Origin: CAYRFF01 sp964423575 | GTDB taxonomy: Bacteria; Bacteroidota; Bacteroidia; Chitinophagales; Saprospiraceae | Direction: 5' to 3' | Assembly (NCBI GenBank): GCA_964423575.1 | Contig: CAYRFF010000001.1 | Span: 62,001 to 126,000, forward strand | Length of the DNA stretch: 64,000 nucleotides | Shown here: positions 63,083 through 64,000 of the stretch, piece by piece | How positions within the stretch are numbered: the stretch's first letter is position 1 | Layout of the letters: every line of letters starts with the position of its first letter | Notes under the pieces: generated by a model | The model's input: only the letters and a program-made list of their open reading frames with translations | Database searches by the model: none | Told to the model about the DNA's origin: nothing | Position numbers and translations under genes: made by a program

Positions 63083-64000
63083 ATGAAAAGTATTTATTCA
63101 CATATCGCCATTCTGTTTCTGAGCTGCATGTCTTATTCTATGCTTGCGCAAATGTATGATATCGACTCCGCAATCGACAGATTGACTTCTGATATGAATG
63201 CGGATGTTATAGTACGCACTGAGACGAGAATCAATACGGACAAATGGGAATATTCTCCGGTTCTCTATGATTCCGGCATCGTATATATAGGCTCACGTTC
63301 AGAAGATAAATTCTTTGACCGTGGTAATAAAACTCCGTTTTTCACTATCCGATATGCAGAAATAATGCAAAATGGAAGATTGGCATTTCCACAGGCGTTT
63401 GGACCAAAGAATCTACCGGAATTACATGAAGGCCCCGCTGAATTTACCAAGGCGGGAGATTACATGTTTTATACTTTATCTGCTGCCCAGGATGAAAAGG
63501 TTGAAATACCACTACAGATTTATTCCGCCAGGAAAATTGATGATGACTGGGAGAATGTTGGTCCTTTGGAATTCATAAGCGAAGGGTATAACTATGCTCA
63601 TCCTACTCTGAATGAAGCAGAAGATGAAATGGTCTTTGCAGCTAATCTTGATGACTCCTACGGTGGTATGGATTTGTACATGAGTAAGAAGATCAACGGA
63701 GTGTGGACTGACCCGGTAAATCTCGGAATTCAGGTGAACTCTACCGGAAATGAATTATTCCCAAGGTTTCATCCATCGGGGATACTTTTCTTTTCAAGTG
63801 ATGGCTTATCCAAGGGGAAAAGTCTGGACATCTATGCTACATATAAAGTAGATGGGAAGTACGTTAGTCCCGTTAAACTAGGAGCTCCATTTAATTCCAA
63901 GGCAGATGACTTTGGACTTATATTTCTGCCTGATGGGAAAAGCGGATATTTCACCAGTGGAAGAGAAGGCAAGAAAAGCAGAGATGATATTTATTACTTT
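63083..64000 (+). CDS. PD40 (TolB-like) beta-propeller protein, N-terminal part
   Basis: Open to the right edge; 306 residues visible. Signal peptide (AILFLSCMSYSMLAQ), then PD40 propeller blades: WEYSPVLYDSGIVYIGSR, AHPTLNEAEDEMVFAAN, LFPRFHPSGILFFSSDG and DDFGLIFLPDGKSGYF. Bacteroidota proteins of this type usually continue into a carboxypeptidase-like domain and an OmpA peptidoglycan-binding domain (PorE-like), which would lie beyond the window. It starts 2 bases after the PorP/SprF stop, so the class B cargo, PorP/SprF and this gene form one operon. A GCTTNCGCAAATG element overlaps the signal peptide codons (63142-63154). Confidence 0.85.
   Translation, partial: MKSIYSHIAILFLSCMSYSMLAQMYDIDSAIDRLTSDMNADVIVRTETRINTDKWEYSPVLYDSGIVYIGSRSEDKFFDRGNKTPFFTIRYAEIMQNGRLAFPQAFGPKNLPELHEGPAEFTKAGDYMFYTLSAAQDEKVEIPLQIYSARKIDDDWENVGPLEFISEGYNYAHPTLNEAEDEMVFAANLDDSYGGMDLYMSKKINGVWTDPVNLGIQVNSTGNELFPRFHPSGILFFSSDGLSKGKSLDIYATYKVDGKYVSPVKLGAPFNSKADDFGLIFLPDGKSGYFTSGREGKKSRDDIYYF
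63142..63154 (+). repeat. GCTTNCGCAAATG element (N=G) in the PD40 gene
   Basis: Exact copy, read as CTT-GCG-CAA-ATG (LAQM), another reading register. Confidence 0.7.

Noticed and set aside
464..63154. GCTTNCGCAAATG as a by-product of a favoured codon string
   Set aside because: Copies fall in several codon registers, on both strands of genes and between genes.

Overview
This 64 kb window is from a Bacteroidota chromosome, probably a marine Saprospiria-like lineage. Evidence for this: type IX secretion (T9SS) C-terminal signals of both class A and class B, a PorP/SprF protein next to a PD40-repeat protein, Bacteroidota-type promoters (TTG, about 20 bases, TAnnTTTG), AT-rich spacers, weak ribosome binding sites, and very large secreted proteins with HYR/Ig-like repeats. 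I saw no rRNA, tRNA, CRISPR array, insertion sequence or prophage.

Layout. 1-3.4 kb (minus): an amino-acid fermentation operon, tryptophanase (tnaA), tyrosine phenol-lyase (tpl) and an ADP-forming acyl-CoA synthetase cut by the window edge. 3.5-12.6 kb (minus): a small secreted protein, a giant secreted M4 metalloprotease with a T9SS tail, and a UvrD/Rep-type helicase. 12.6-29.5 kb (plus): a TPR histidine-kinase pair (the first apparently a pseudokinase), a NarL-type response regulator, a three-gene cell-surface operon (outer-membrane barrel with an in-frame stop, a 1950-residue exported protein, an FN3-like protein), then a T9SS protein and a collagen/YadA-head/S74 adhesin. A palindrome, CCCCAA-NN-TTGGGG, abuts the -33 element of three promoters in this block with identical phasing, so it looks like one regulon. 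29.6-35.6 kb: a secreted TPR-CHAT protease divergent from an ECF sigma factor and a membrane-anchored TPR protein (candidate anti-sigma), followed by a LETM1-related protein. 35.6-37.6 kb: a membrane protein plus XRE regulator pair with a doubled operator, then a TlpA-like thioredoxin. 37.6-42.6 kb: gene debris, DUF4286 and DoxX genes, and a polyamine operon (arginine decarboxylase, agmatinase, deoxyhypusine-synthase-like). 43-46.3 kb: a T9SS protein, an orphan antitoxin-like gene, crcB, a sugar kinase and rpsT. 46.6-55.1 kb: sucA, a TMTC-like membrane protein, dprA, a polysaccharide deacetylase, gltX and a conserved-looking small gene. 55.2-64 kb: a giant class B T9SS protein, PorP/SprF and a truncated PD40 protein.

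Two signals stand out beyond ordinary annotation. First, the 13-mer GCTTNCGCAAATG occurs ten times (plus three one-mismatch copies), on both strands, between genes and inside genes in several reading registers, where about 0.01 occurrences would be expected by chance; it resembles a DNA uptake or chromosome-organising sequence. Second, the palindrome-controlled two-component surface regulon. The TPR-CHAT / ECF sigma / membrane TPR locus is a third candidate for an undescribed signalling system.
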